Notes: generated by a model from the sequence alone, not told the origin. Shown: positions 1-7,353, numbered from the stretch's first letter. The stretch: DNA of 22,496 nt from Hyphomicrobiales bacterium (GCA_027067085.1 JAMOMM010000531.1:1-22496), one strand, 5' to 3'. A program made the numbers and translations.

Positions 1-44
1 ATACGCGCTGCAGCATCAAACACTCTCAAATCATCCCAATTCAT
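1..44 (-). CDS. LysR-type transcriptional regulator, N-terminal fragment (rest lies outside the window)
   Basis: Reading leftward from an ATG at 44, the first 14 codons give MNWDDLRVFDAAAR, which matches the usual start of LysR-type regulators (a short lead, then a D-L-R-x-F helix opening the winged helix-turn-helix). An AGG ribosome-binding core lies about six bases upstream of the ATG. The gene is divergent from the EamA exporter at 223, the standard layout in which a LysR regulator controls its neighbour. Only the start is present, so ligand and targets cannot be read. The family call rests on 14 residues plus context; the direction and start are well supported. Confidence 0.75.
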   Translation of the reverse strand, partial: MNWDDLRVFDAAAR

Positions 45-222
45 ATTTACCTACATCAATACGGTTGCATTCATATTTGCATAGCAGGGATACGAGAAAG
101 AGACTAGTGCCATCGTAAAACTAGCCGTATTTTCACATCATCAAATAGTACAAACTAGGGTCAGGATCCAAGGTAATACACACCTGACAATACCGATCAG
201 GCATTACCAATCAGGAATTTTC
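45..222. promoter_or_regulatory. Divergent intergenic region between the LysR regulator and the EamA operon
   Basis: This 178-bp spacer should hold both promoters and the LysR-binding site. Two TGCA palindromes at 66-69 and 78-81, 12 bp apart, form a symmetric site near the LysR start, but I cannot show that it is the operator. Immediately before the EamA start, two adjacent 14-bp units (188-201 and 202-215) agree at 12 of 14 positions; the second carries the likely ribosome-binding site. Confidence 0.4.
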
Positions 223-1095
223 ATGTTCTCAAAAACCACAACAGGCATTTTGCTTAAACTAGCAGCGGTTGCCATGTTCACGCCCATTTTCCTCGTTGGT
301 AAATTCACCGATGGTCTGTATTCAGCCCTTGCCCTTATGGCCATGCGATATTTGGGCGGCTTTGCCACCATGATTGCCGTGGTCATATTTTCGCAAATTC
401 CGCGCCATGAACTGACATCAGACAACGTAAAAACACACGCCTTTCGCGCTTGCGTGGGCATTGGCGGTGGCACATTCATTATGTACGCTTCAACTATTAT
501 GCCCGCTGCCAATGCAACCGCCATTAGCCTAACACAAGGCATTCTCATCATCGCCTTTGCTGGTATCATATTAAAAGAAACCATCACCTCTCGCCATTGG
601 ACAGCAGGCACTATCGCTCTTTTTGGCGCTGGCATTGTGGTTTCGCAATCAATTGATCTGTCCCAAACAGGCTTTAACAGCTGGCAAGGCATCCTTGCAG
701 CAACTGCAGGCGCGCTGTTCTTAACCGCTGAATCCCTCATCATTAAGTTTCTCACATCGCGCGAAAACCCGCTGCGCATGTTGTTATACGTCAATGGTTT
801 TGGCGCCATTATTGCCTTAGCCTTAGTGATTGTACTGTATGATGTTCAACAATTGACCAATCCAGCGCTGTATTTGTTTTTAGGCCTTGGCCCAGTCGCC
901 ATTATCTCTCAATATTTGAACGTGCTAGCCAACATCCGCGTTAACGCCTCAACCTTGGCCCCCATCATCTACACATGGATTATTTTCGCCGCTGCCATCG
1001 GTTATTTCGCTTTTGATGAAATTCCCACATTGCTTACCTTTATTGGCTCTGGTTTAATCGTCGCTGGCGGTATTATCATCTCGCGCATTCGCTAA
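223..1095 (+). CDS. DMT superfamily (EamA) inner-membrane transporter
   Basis: The 290-residue product is almost wholly hydrophobic, with about ten membrane segments in two similar five-helix halves, the size and shape of EamA-type metabolite exporters. The first half has the usual lysine/glutamate-bearing loop after a run of small residues (ILKETITSRHW, about residues 113-123), and the second half repeats the pattern near its end. AGGA lies seven bases before the ATG. The next gene, a PLP-dependent enzyme, starts 21 bp downstream and has its own AGGA, so the two are very probably co-transcribed under the divergent LysR regulator. A substrate related to the enzyme's amino-acid-like substrate or product is an inference. 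Family assignment is firm; substrate is unknown. Confidence 0.9.
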   Translation: MFSKTTTGILLKLAAVAMFTPIFLVGKFTDGLYSALALMAMRYLGGFATMIAVVIFSQIPRHELTSDNVKTHAFRACVGIGGGTFIMYASTIMPAANATAISLTQGILIIAFAGIILKETITSRHWTAGTIALFGAGIVVSQSIDLSQTGFNSWQGILAATAGALFLTAESLIIKFLTSRENPLRMLLYVNGFGAIIALALVIVLYDVQQLTNPALYLFLGLGPVAIISQYLNVLANIRVNASTLAPIIYTWIIFAAAIGYFAFDEIPTLLTFIGSGLIVAGGIIISRIR

Positions 1096-1116
1096 ATTTT
1101 AATTTCAGGAAAACAC

Positions 1117-2358
1117 ATGCCCCTCGACATCGATGTTATTCGCAAAGATACGCCAGCTTTCAACAGCCCAACCAATCCAATCAAACCAGTCAATCATTTA
1201 TTGGCTTGCGGATCGGCGTTAATGCCCCAAACTGTGCTCGATACAGTTGTCAATCATCTCAACCTTGAAGCCCAAATTGGCGGCTATGAAGCCCACAAAC
1301 AACGCGCTACACCACTCGATTTCGTCTATCATCAGGTCGCCCAACTCATCGGCGCAAACCGCAATGAAATTGCCTTACTAGAAAACGCCACCACTGCTTG
1401 GTGCCACGCATTTTACGCCCTGCCTTTAAAAGCTGGCGACCGCATTTTAACCTGCCAAGCTGAATACGCAGCCAATTATGTTGCATTCTTACAGCGCGCC
1501 AAACGTGATGGTGTTGAAATTATCGTCATCCCAAGCGATGAAACGGGCCGCTTAGACTTAGAAGCCCTCGAAAACCTCATCGATGACCGCGTCGCTCTAA
1601 TCGCCATCACTTGGATTCCTACCAATGGCGGGTTGGTGAACCCTGCAAAAGAAGTCGGCAAAATCGCCAATGAAGCAGGCATTCCATATTTACTTGATGC
1701 TTGCCAAGCTGTTGGCCAAATGCCCGTGAACGTTACCGAACTGGGATGTGATTTTCTATCCGCCACAGGTCGAAAGTTCTTACGTGGGCCACGCGGCACA
1801 GGTTTTTTATATATAAAACAATCCTTTATTGAAACGCTCGAGCCCATCATCATCGACCACTTCGCCGCCCCATGGACAGATACCAATGAATACAAATTAC
1901 GCACCGATGCCCGCCGCTTTGAAAATTGGGAAAATGCTTATGCTTTACGCGCAGGGTTAGGTGCTGCCGTGGCTTATGCCAACGACCTTGGCATGGAAAA
2001 CATTCAAACCGCTGCTTGGGGTTTAGCTGATTATCTCCGCCAACAACTCAGCGCAATTAAAGGCGTTCATTTACAAGATAATGGCCACCCCAACGCAACA
2101 AACAGCAGCCACCAAGAACGCAGCCACCAACAACAATGCGCCATCGTCAGCTTTAGCATTGACGACCAAGACCCACATCAAACCGTTGCAAAACTCCACG
2201 CCCAAAACATCATCATCGGCACATCATCGCCCGACAGTACATTGCTAGATGCCCAATCACGCAATCTCCCAACCATTTTGCGCGCCGCCCCGCATTACTA
2301 TAATACAAGGCAAGAAATTGATTTGATGCTGGAAGCCATTACAGCAACGATTGACTGA
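1117..2358 (+). CDS. Aminotransferase class V-fold PLP-dependent enzyme
   Basis: This 413-residue soluble protein has the fold-type I signature of the NifS/CsdA/isopenicillin-epimerase group. The cofactor-binding aspartate is in YLLDACQAVGQ (D194), and the PLP-lysine motif is SATGRKFLRGPRGTGF with K220 as the probable Schiff-base lysine. Members include cysteine desulfurases, lyases and epimerases, so the reaction cannot be fixed from sequence. The flexible loop that carries the catalytic cysteine in true desulfurases is not evident: the corresponding stretch (about 325-340) is an Asn/Ser/His/Gln-rich low-complexity insert. It follows the EamA gene by 21 bp with its own AGGA site, suggesting a coupled catabolic or detoxifying step plus export. 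No terminator is visible before the insertion sequence that begins 12 bp after the stop. Confidence 0.88.
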   Translation: MPLDIDVIRKDTPAFNSPTNPIKPVNHLLACGSALMPQTVLDTVVNHLNLEAQIGGYEAHKQRATPLDFVYHQVAQLIGANRNEIALLENATTAWCHAFYALPLKAGDRILTCQAEYAANYVAFLQRAKRDGVEIIVIPSDETGRLDLEALENLIDDRVALIAITWIPTNGGLVNPAKEVGKIANEAGIPYLLDACQAVGQMPVNVTELGCDFLSATGRKFLRGPRGTGFLYIKQSFIETLEPIIIDHFAAPWTDTNEYKLRTDARRFENWENAYALRAGLGAAVAYANDLGMENIQTAAWGLADYLRQQLSAIKGVHLQDNGHPNATNSSHQERSHQQQCAIVSFSIDDQDPHQTVAKLHAQNIIIGTSSPDSTLLDAQSRNLPTILRAAPHYYNTRQEIDLMLEAITATID

Positions 2359-2370
2359 TGAAAAAAACAA

Positions 2371-2913
2371 GGGGCTGACCCAGATAACTACCTTAGATGA
2401 CACTTAACTCATTGCTTTATAATGATTAATTGTGATGAAGGGTCACTGTTGTTAAATCGCCGCTCACATCCCTTCAAATATAGTCCAAATTGTGCCTTGG
2501 GAACACCGTTGAATTTGCGCATATGACGTTTGACTTGGTTCCAGAAGCGTCGGGAATGACTTTGGTATAAACCTTTCCACGCCCCTTTAATAAGCCAAAC
2601 ACTGGGATTTTACCCGCTGCACCCCGTCCTCGTTTACCTTTACGCTTCCCTCCAAAACAACTCTCGTCTACCTCAATTTCACCACTAAACATAGCTTGGC
2701 TTTCGGCCTCCAGTTCAAAAACAATAATTTCGCGCAGACGCAAGAAAAAGAAGGCCGCAGTTTTGCGGTTCACACCGCACAGGCTGGCAGTGGTTCTAGC
2801 TGTCGATCCTGAGACAAAATGCTCGGTCAAACAATCTTGTTTATAGTAACTGAGTCGGCTCTTTCGCATACTATCCATAATAACCTCTTTTTCAGGTTAT
2901 CTGGGTCAGCCCC
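2371..2913 (-). mobile_element. Defective IS1595-family (ISXO2/IS1016-like) insertion sequence
   Basis: Perfect 18-bp terminal inverted repeats bound the element: GGGGCTGACCCAGATAAC at 2371-2388 and its exact complement at 2896-2913. The only gene inside is a broken transposase on the minus strand. At 543 bp it is shorter than the roughly 700 bp expected for this group, because about 160-170 bp is missing from the middle of the transposase. The 8-bp flanks (AAAAACAA on the left, AAGTTTAA on the right) do not match, so the usual 8-bp target duplication has decayed or the insertion has rearranged. Both ends are intact, so a related transposase elsewhere could in principle still move it. Confidence 0.88.
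2388..2878 (-). pseudogene. IS1595-family transposase, internally deleted and frameshifted
   Basis: The first part (2878 to about 2545) encodes the N-terminal helix region and the start of the ISXO2-like catalytic domain, including EIEVDESCFGG with the first catalytic aspartate, then GKRGRGAAGK and KVYTKVIPDAS. At about 2541-2548 the reading frame changes. The family's C-terminal part continues one frame over as FWNQVKRHMRKFNGVPKAQF and FNNSDPSSQL. The joint lies in CTTCTGG, which would fit both sides, so a deletion at short homology is likely. The lost stretch should hold the second aspartate and the following catalytic residues. In the shifted frame a TGA at 2409-2411 replaces the expected tryptophan codon of a QWVKxHLR tail, and the old stop lies at 2388-2390 next to the terminal repeat. 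The gene cannot make an active transposase. The start may be the ATG at 2878 or the next one, three codons on (MRKSRLS). Confidence 0.88.
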
Positions 2914-2946
2914 AAGTTTAATTATCCCTTCCCCTTGAGTTTTGCA

Positions 2947-2975
2947 TTGACCCATTCGTTCGCACACACTAATGT
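2947..2975 (+). promoter_or_regulatory. Probable sigma70-type promoter for the TMEM43-family gene
   Basis: TTGACC at 2947-2952 and TAATGT at 2970-2975 are separated by 17 bp, close to the vegetative consensus. They lie 50 bp before the start codon and outside the insertion-sequence remnant. Confidence 0.5.
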
Positions 2976-3024
2976 TACCATAGGTAAAGGTCATAATTGC
3001 AACAATAAATAAAGGGGCACATAG

Positions 3025-4191
3025 ATGTCGGACACCTTTTCTCATGTAACAAGTAAATCTTGGTTTTCTCGCATGGGCTCTGCCTTTGGCGGCATTATCA
3101 CAGGCATTATTCTTATTATTGTCGCTTCAATCTTGCTTTTTTGGAACGAAGGGCGTGCGGTCAAACGCGATAAAACTCTAAACGAGGGAATCGGATTGGT
3201 TTTATCGGTAAAACCAGAAACCGTTACACCAGCCAATGAAGGCAAACTTATTCACATCTCTGGCAAAGCCATCGTTAATGACACACTCAAAGATGATCTG
3301 CTTAATATTTCAACCAATGCCGTTCGCTTAGAGCGTAAAGTTGAAATGCTACAATGGGCAGAAAAATCAAAATCTAAAACCCGCGAAAAACTAGGTGGTG
3401 GGACCGAAACGGTTACGACATACCGTTATGAGCTTGCTTGGTCTGACAAAAAGGTTGATTCAGCCAAGTTTCGCCACCCAAGCGGCCATGAAAACACATT
3501 AAGTTTTCCAGTTTCATCAAAAACAGTGACGGCCCAAAACGTAACCATTGGGGCCTTTTCCCTTAATTCATCGCAAATTGCACGCATTGGCTCTTTAAAA
3601 AACCAACCTCTCACCAACAACAATATCGTAAATGGAAAGTTTGGCGACAAACACCCAGTCATTATAAATGGTGTTATGTATGTGGGGTCACAAACCCGCG
3701 ATAAAGTAGGCGATGTTCGCATTTCCTTACAAATCGCCCAGCCAGGCAATGTTTCTATTGTTGCCCGCCAAATCGAAAAAAGCTTTCGTCCCTACAAAAC
3801 CACCGTTGGCGGCACAATATCATTGTTACAAAACGATATTGTTCCAGCCGATGAAATGTTCCAAACCGCGGTTGATGCCAATACGACTTTAACATGGGTA
3901 TTACGCGTTGCTGGCTTTGTCATGATGTTGATTGGTTTTAAAATGACATTACGCGTTCTCGCAGTCACCGCCAGCGTCATCCCAATTCTTGGCAGCATTG
4001 TTGGTGGAGCCTCAACCATCGTTTCATTCTTACTGGCGTTGATTATTTCATTCTTCATCATTGCCATTGCATGGGTCTTTTATCGCCCGCTCGTTGGGTT
4101 TGCGATTTTAGCTGTCGCTATTCTTGCTGCCGTTGCCCTCGTGTGGCGCGGTAAAAACAGCGCGCCCAAAGCGCAATTGACTACTGACTAA
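3025..4191 (+). CDS. TMEM43 family membrane protein
   Basis: The 388-residue protein has one membrane helix near the N terminus (about 17-41) that ends in the family hallmark LFWNEGRAVKR, then a large soluble domain of about 240 residues, then three or four closely packed helices (about 289-380). This order, one N-terminal helix, a long extracytoplasmic domain and a C-terminal cluster, is that of the TMEM43/LUMA family, which occurs in bacteria and animals and whose bacterial role is not established. AAGGGG precedes the ATG by about eight bases. It has its own promoter and a downstream hairpin terminator and so appears to be a single-gene unit. The basis is recognition of the N-terminal motif and topology; no biochemical function is implied. 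Confidence 0.85.
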   Translation: MSDTFSHVTSKSWFSRMGSAFGGIITGIILIIVASILLFWNEGRAVKRDKTLNEGIGLVLSVKPETVTPANEGKLIHISGKAIVNDTLKDDLLNISTNAVRLERKVEMLQWAEKSKSKTREKLGGGTETVTTYRYELAWSDKKVDSAKFRHPSGHENTLSFPVSSKTVTAQNVTIGAFSLNSSQIARIGSLKNQPLTNNNIVNGKFGDKHPVIINGVMYVGSQTRDKVGDVRISLQIAQPGNVSIVARQIEKSFRPYKTTVGGTISLLQNDIVPADEMFQTAVDANTTLTWVLRVAGFVMMLIGFKMTLRVLAVTASVIPILGSIVGGASTIVSFLLALIISFFIIAIAWVFYRPLVGFAILAVAILAAVALVWRGKNSAPKAQLTTD

Positions 4192-4218
4192 AGTCAACAC
4201 CATGATCTAACGCTATAC

Positions 4219-4249
4219 AAAACGGCCCAACGAAAACTTGGGCCGTTTT
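4219..4249 (+). terminator. Rho-independent terminator after the TMEM43-family gene
   Basis: A perfect 12-bp inverted repeat (AAAACGGCCCAA and its complement) flanks a 7-base loop and ends in TTTT, 28 bases after the stop codon. Confidence 0.8.
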
Positions 4250-4736
4250 GGTGCACTCCCCAAAGTTTTCTAATTTAGCGCTTATACTCTATATATGAGC
4301 AAGCGAGACAATCGACACGCTGATACGCGCTTTCACGATCACTTCTCAAGCCAACATACTTTACCAGTGAGCCTTTCTACAGGAAATCACACCATGCAAT
4401 CGCCCTCGAGAGCCCTCACATAGCGCAGAAAAGCCCTGTTCTGGACGATTGCCCACTTTTTCTATTGACATTTTGTCGCATAAATTTTGATATGTTTCAT
4501 ATCGATACAGTGTAAATTTATCATGTATTTTCAATGCTTTAAAAAATATTTCACAGATTTCGAGCCTCGTTTGATGCAAGGTTAATATGCAACTTTTTTA
4601 ATATACGTATATTAGAATATTGACATATTAGGTTTTTCTAATGTAAAACTGAGTCAATTCAACGCAGACGATCTTCCTTCTCGAACGCAAAGAATTTTTA
4701 AAAGTCTACAGGAAACCCCTTCTAGGAGTATTTGGA
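4250..4736. other. Long A+T-rich gene-free region with palindromes
   Basis: No convincing gene is seen in these 487 bp. A perfect palindrome GATATG-TTT-CATATC lies at 4489-4503, downstream of a TTGACA at 4465-4470. A second, 16-bp palindrome is at 4599-4614. The 11-mer TCTACAGGAAA occurs at 4376-4386 and again at 4705-4715 just before the next gene. A nine-codon ORF starting at 4394 after the first copy is probably chance. The region's length and A+T content suggest a regulated promoter or a long leader for the secreted repeat protein at 4737. Confidence 0.45.
4599..4649 (+). promoter_or_regulatory. Candidate operator and promoter of the secreted Gly/Asn-rich protein gene
   Basis: The perfect 16-bp palindrome TAATATACGTATATTA (4599-4614) abuts a consensus -35 box TTGACA at 4620-4625. 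The -10 element is unclear (GTAAAA at 4643-4648 or TAAAAC at 4644-4649). A dimeric regulator bound to the palindrome would touch the -35 box. The operator role is inferred from position and symmetry only. Confidence 0.4.
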
Positions 4737-5783
4737 ATGAACACATTATTTAAAGCAGCAACAGTTGCAAGCGCAATCGCAATGAGTGCCGTTGCACTAA
4801 CATCATCAGCTTCAGCTTGGAGCTTTGGCCCATTTGGCGACAACAACGGTTACAACAATAATTACAACAACAATGGTTGGGGTAATGGTAACGGCAATGG
4901 CGCTGCAAACGGATCTGGAAACTTCGGTTTCAATTTCTCAGGCAACGCTCGCGGCAATGGCGCTGCAAACGGTAACAACGGTTACAACACTGCATACAAC
5001 AACGGCTACAACAACAATGGCTGGGGTAATGGCAATGGCACTGGTAACGGTGCAGCAAACGGTAACTTCGGTTTCAATTTCTCAGGTAACGGCAATGCAC
5101 GTGGCAATGGCGCTGCAAACGGTTACAACGGCTATAATGGCTACAACGGCTATGGCAATCCAGCACCTTACGGTTATGTTGCTCCAGCACCAGTTGCACC
5201 ACAAGCTGCTATCCAAGCACCTAAAGCAACAGTAACAGCCCCAGCAGCAAAAGTTGCTGCTCCTAAAGTTGCTGTTCAAGCTCCTACTGCAAAAGTAACT
5301 GCACCAGCAGTTAAAGTTGAAGCCCCTAAAGCGACTGTAACTGCACCAGCAGTAACAGCAAAAGCACCAGTTGCAACTGCACCAGTTCAACCACGTGTTG
5401 CTTATAACAACAATGGCTGGAACAACGGCTGGAACGGTTCAAACAACGGTTCTGCTGCTGGCAACGGCGCTGCAAACGGTAACTTTGGCTTTAACTTCTC
5501 AGGTAACGGCAACGCACGCGGTAACGGTTCAAACGGTTGGAATGGCAATAATGGCTATAACAACGGTTACAACAACAATGGCTGGGGCAATGGCAACGGC
5601 AATGGTTCTGCAAACGGATCTGGAAACTTCGGTTTCGGTTTCTCTGGCAACGCACAAGCACGCGGTAATGGAAATGCAAACGGCACAAACGGTTGGAACG
5701 GTAACGGTTACAATGGTAACTACGCTCCTTACTACGGCGCGCCACAAGCACAACTCCAAGCACCTGCTGCAAAAACTAAATAA
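4737..5783 (+). CDS. Secreted Gly/Asn-rich repeat protein of unknown function
   Basis: A clear Sec signal peptide (about residues 1-27, cut after SASA) is followed by a low-complexity mature protein. Four copies of a Gly/Asn module carry the core NFGFNFSGN, at about residues 62, 110, 249 and 297, the last reading NFGFGFSGN. Within each pair the cores are 48 residues apart. An Ala/Pro/Lys/Val-rich linker (about 141-220) with recurring APKATVTAPA-like units separates the pairs, and a short similar tail (about 330-348) ends the protein. The layout is thus module-module-linker twice, as if one half had been duplicated. AGGAG lies eight bases before the ATG, and a strong terminator follows, so it is a single-gene unit. 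The Gly/Asn/aromatic composition and the F-x-F-S-G-N-x-R-G-x-G pattern recall sulfur globule-type envelope proteins, but this is a weak recollection. A surface matrix or filament-forming protein is equally possible. Confidence 0.85.
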   Translation: MNTLFKAATVASAIAMSAVALTSSASAWSFGPFGDNNGYNNNYNNNGWGNGNGNGAANGSGNFGFNFSGNARGNGAANGNNGYNTAYNNGYNNNGWGNGNGTGNGAANGNFGFNFSGNGNARGNGAANGYNGYNGYNGYGNPAPYGYVAPAPVAPQAAIQAPKATVTAPAAKVAAPKVAVQAPTAKVTAPAVKVEAPKATVTAPAVTAKAPVATAPVQPRVAYNNNGWNNGWNGSNNGSAAGNGAANGNFGFNFSGNGNARGNGSNGWNGNNGYNNGYNNNGWGNGNGNGSANGSGNFGFGFSGNAQARGNGNANGTNGWNGNGYNGNYAPYYGAPQAQLQAPAAKTK

Positions 5784-5807
5784 GTTTAGTTGAAGTAATA
5801 AAAATTT

Positions 5808-5840
5808 AAGGGCGCTCTTAATTCAAGAGCGCCCTTTTTT
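5808..5840 (+). terminator. Rho-independent terminator of the Gly/Asn-rich protein gene
   Basis: AAGGGCGCTCTT and its exact complement form a 12-bp stem around a 5-base loop, followed by a T run, 25 bases after the stop codon. Confidence 0.9.
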
Positions 5841-5868
5841 GTATCTTGAGTTCCAGTAACACAACAAA

Positions 5869-6001
5869 AAAGGGCCACCTAGAGCGTTTCATGTTTTGTT
5901 TGAATCACAAACACAACATGAAACGCAGAATTATCCGCAATTTCTTATCAAGGTCCTGGTTCAATTAAAACATGACAGACTCTAAAAACAGGCGGCCCTT
6001 T
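5869..6001 (-). terminator. aatA terminator hairpin with its loop interrupted by a 106-bp repeat
   Basis: AAAGGGCCACCT at 5869-5880 and AGGCGGCCCTTT at 5990-6001 are complementary at 11 of 12 positions, and on the minus strand the stem is followed by TTTTTT, as expected downstream of the aminotransferase gene. The arms are separated by 109 bp, almost all of it the repeat at 5880-5985. Removing that repeat with one TA leaves a 6-base loop (AAAAAC) and a normal terminator. The interrupted form may still fold but should be less efficient. Confidence 0.65.
5880..5985. repeat. Dispersed 106-bp repeat, copy 1 (MITE-like, TA-flanked)
   Basis: The element begins TAGAG and ends CTCTA(A), with 5-bp terminal inverted repeats that include a TA on each side. 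Its left half (5884-5926) is a long hairpin: GCGTTTCATGTT pairs perfectly with AACATGAAACGC, and the stem continues for 7 more pairs with one mismatch around a 5-base loop. A second copy of the same length lies at 10754-10859; a gapless alignment by eye gives roughly two thirds identity, best in the hairpin half (32 of 43). There is no coding capacity. TA-flanked palindromic elements of this kind are typically mobilised by IS630/mariner-type transposases, but none is present here. Confidence 0.75.
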
Positions 6002-6027
6002 AAGTTTTTTAGTTGTTTATCAGTCGC

Positions 6028-7230
6028 TTATTTCAAAGCTGCACAAAACCGTTGAATACGTTGACATGCTTCTGTCAACGCTTCACTTGATGTTGCATAT
6101 GAAATCCGAAAGAACGGTGACATGCCAAACGCACCACCATGAACGCTGGCCACTTCTTCACACTCAAGCAATTCAGTAACAAAGTCTTCGTCAGTTTCAA
6201 TCACTTTACCTGATGGCGATGTTTTACCAATGGCGCCGGCACAAGATGGATAAACATAAAATGCCCCTTCAGGTGTTGGGCAATCAAGGCCTGTTGCTTG
6301 GTTAAGCATTGAAACCACAAGATCACGACGACCTTTGAAAGTTTCATTGTTTTTCGCGATAAAGTCTTGTGGACCATTCAGCGCTTCAACAGCTGCCCAT
6401 TGTGCAATTGAACACGGGTTTGATGTTGATTGAGATTGTAACTTGCGCATTGCTGCAATCAATTTAACAGGACCAGCTGCATAACCAATACGCCAACCCG
6501 TCATCGCATAAGCTTTTGACACACCGTTCATCGTTAGAGTGCGATCATACAGTTTTGGCTCAACTTGCGCAGGTGTTGCAAATTCAAACCCATCATAAAC
6601 CAGATGCTCATACATATCATCGGTTAGAATGTGAACATTGGGGAACTTCAACAATACGTCAGTCAACGCTTTAAGCTCATCAAACGTATAAGCAGCCCCT
6701 GACGGATTAGATGGAGAATTAAAGATCAACCATTTGGTTTTGTCAGTAATAGCAGCTTCGAGTACATCAGGTTGAAGTTTAAAATTAAACTCAGCCGTTG
6801 CATCAACGGTCACAGGCACACCACCAGCCAGCAACACAATATCGGGATAGCTCACCCAATATGGGGCTGGAATAATGACTTCATCACCTGGATTGATCGT
6901 TGCAAGCAAAGCATTAAACAAAACCTGTTTACCACCCGTACCAACATTAACTTGAGCAGGTGTGTAATCCAATCCGTTGTCACGCTTAAACTTATCGCAA
7001 ATCGCTTGTTTTAATTCTGGAATACCATCAACCGGCGTATATTTGGTTTTGCCTGCTTTTAATGCAGCAACAGCCGCCTGCTTGATATTTTCAGGCGTAT
7101 CAAAATCTGGCTCGCCTGCCGCAAGACCAATCACATCTTTACCAGCAGCTTTCAGCTCCATGGCTTTACTTGAAATTGCGATTGTTGCAGAAGGTTGAAT
7201 TCGGTTTAGTGAATCAGCGATGAAACCCAT
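6028..7230 (-). CDS. aatA: Aspartate aminotransferase (class I, subgroup I-beta; possibly also prephenate aminotransferase)
   Basis: This enzyme transfers the amino group between aspartate and 2-oxoglutarate, linking the citric acid cycle to aspartate-family amino acids. The 400-residue length is normal. Fold-type I landmarks are present: GLAAGEPDFDTP near residue 35, the NSPSNPSG loop (171-178), Asp/Tyr of ILTDDMYEHL (D204 or D205, Y207) for the PLP ring, the Schiff-base lysine in MNGVSKAYAMTGWRIGY (K239), and the carboxylate-binding arginine in FFRISYA (R375). The closest remembered relatives are rhizobial AatA enzymes, some of which also transaminate prephenate. GAGG sits about eleven bases before the ATG. 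The gene is divergent from the FAD monooxygenase at 7354 and has a repeat-interrupted terminator downstream. Confidence 0.93.
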   Translation of the reverse strand: MGFIADSLNRIQPSATIAISSKAMELKAAGKDVIGLAAGEPDFDTPENIKQAAVAALKAGKTKYTPVDGIPELKQAICDKFKRDNGLDYTPAQVNVGTGGKQVLFNALLATINPGDEVIIPAPYWVSYPDIVLLAGGVPVTVDATAEFNFKLQPDVLEAAITDKTKWLIFNSPSNPSGAAYTFDELKALTDVLLKFPNVHILTDDMYEHLVYDGFEFATPAQVEPKLYDRTLTMNGVSKAYAMTGWRIGYAAGPVKLIAAMRKLQSQSTSNPCSIAQWAAVEALNGPQDFIAKNNETFKGRRDLVVSMLNQATGLDCPTPEGAFYVYPSCAGAIGKTSPSGKVIETDEDFVTELLECEEVASVHGGAFGMSPFFRISYATSSEALTEACQRIQRFCAALK

Positions 7231-7353
7231 CGGTTCGGTGTCCTCTAATATAGAAAATTTTCAACAAACATCATTTTGATGTTAGTCATGGAACTCATTA
7301 ACGCAATTGAATTACACCTTTAGGCAGACTAGGTAAAGAACGGAATCAACATT
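7231..7353. promoter_or_regulatory. Divergent promoter region with a perfect 17-bp inverted repeat
   Basis: AACATCA and TGATGTT flank a TTT spacer at 7267-7283, near the middle of the 123-bp gap between aatA (minus) and the monooxygenase (plus). The symmetry and position suggest an operator shared by both genes; the regulator is unknown and neither promoter is close to consensus. Confidence 0.4.

Noticed and set aside
2363..2921. 8-bp target duplication around the IS1595-family remnant
   Set aside because: The two flanking 8-mers agree at only four positions.
5082..5390. Cysteine-rich antisense reading frame (102 codons), and similar frames on both strands within 4825-5793
   Set aside because: They are by-products of the GGT/AAC-type codon repeats of the Gly/Asn-rich gene, which has a signal peptide, a ribosome-binding site and a terminator; the antisense frames have none.
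4840..5720. Regularly repeated DNA that might suggest a CRISPR array
   Set aside because: The repeats are in frame, unequal in length and encode protein modules; there are no uniform direct repeats with unique spacers.
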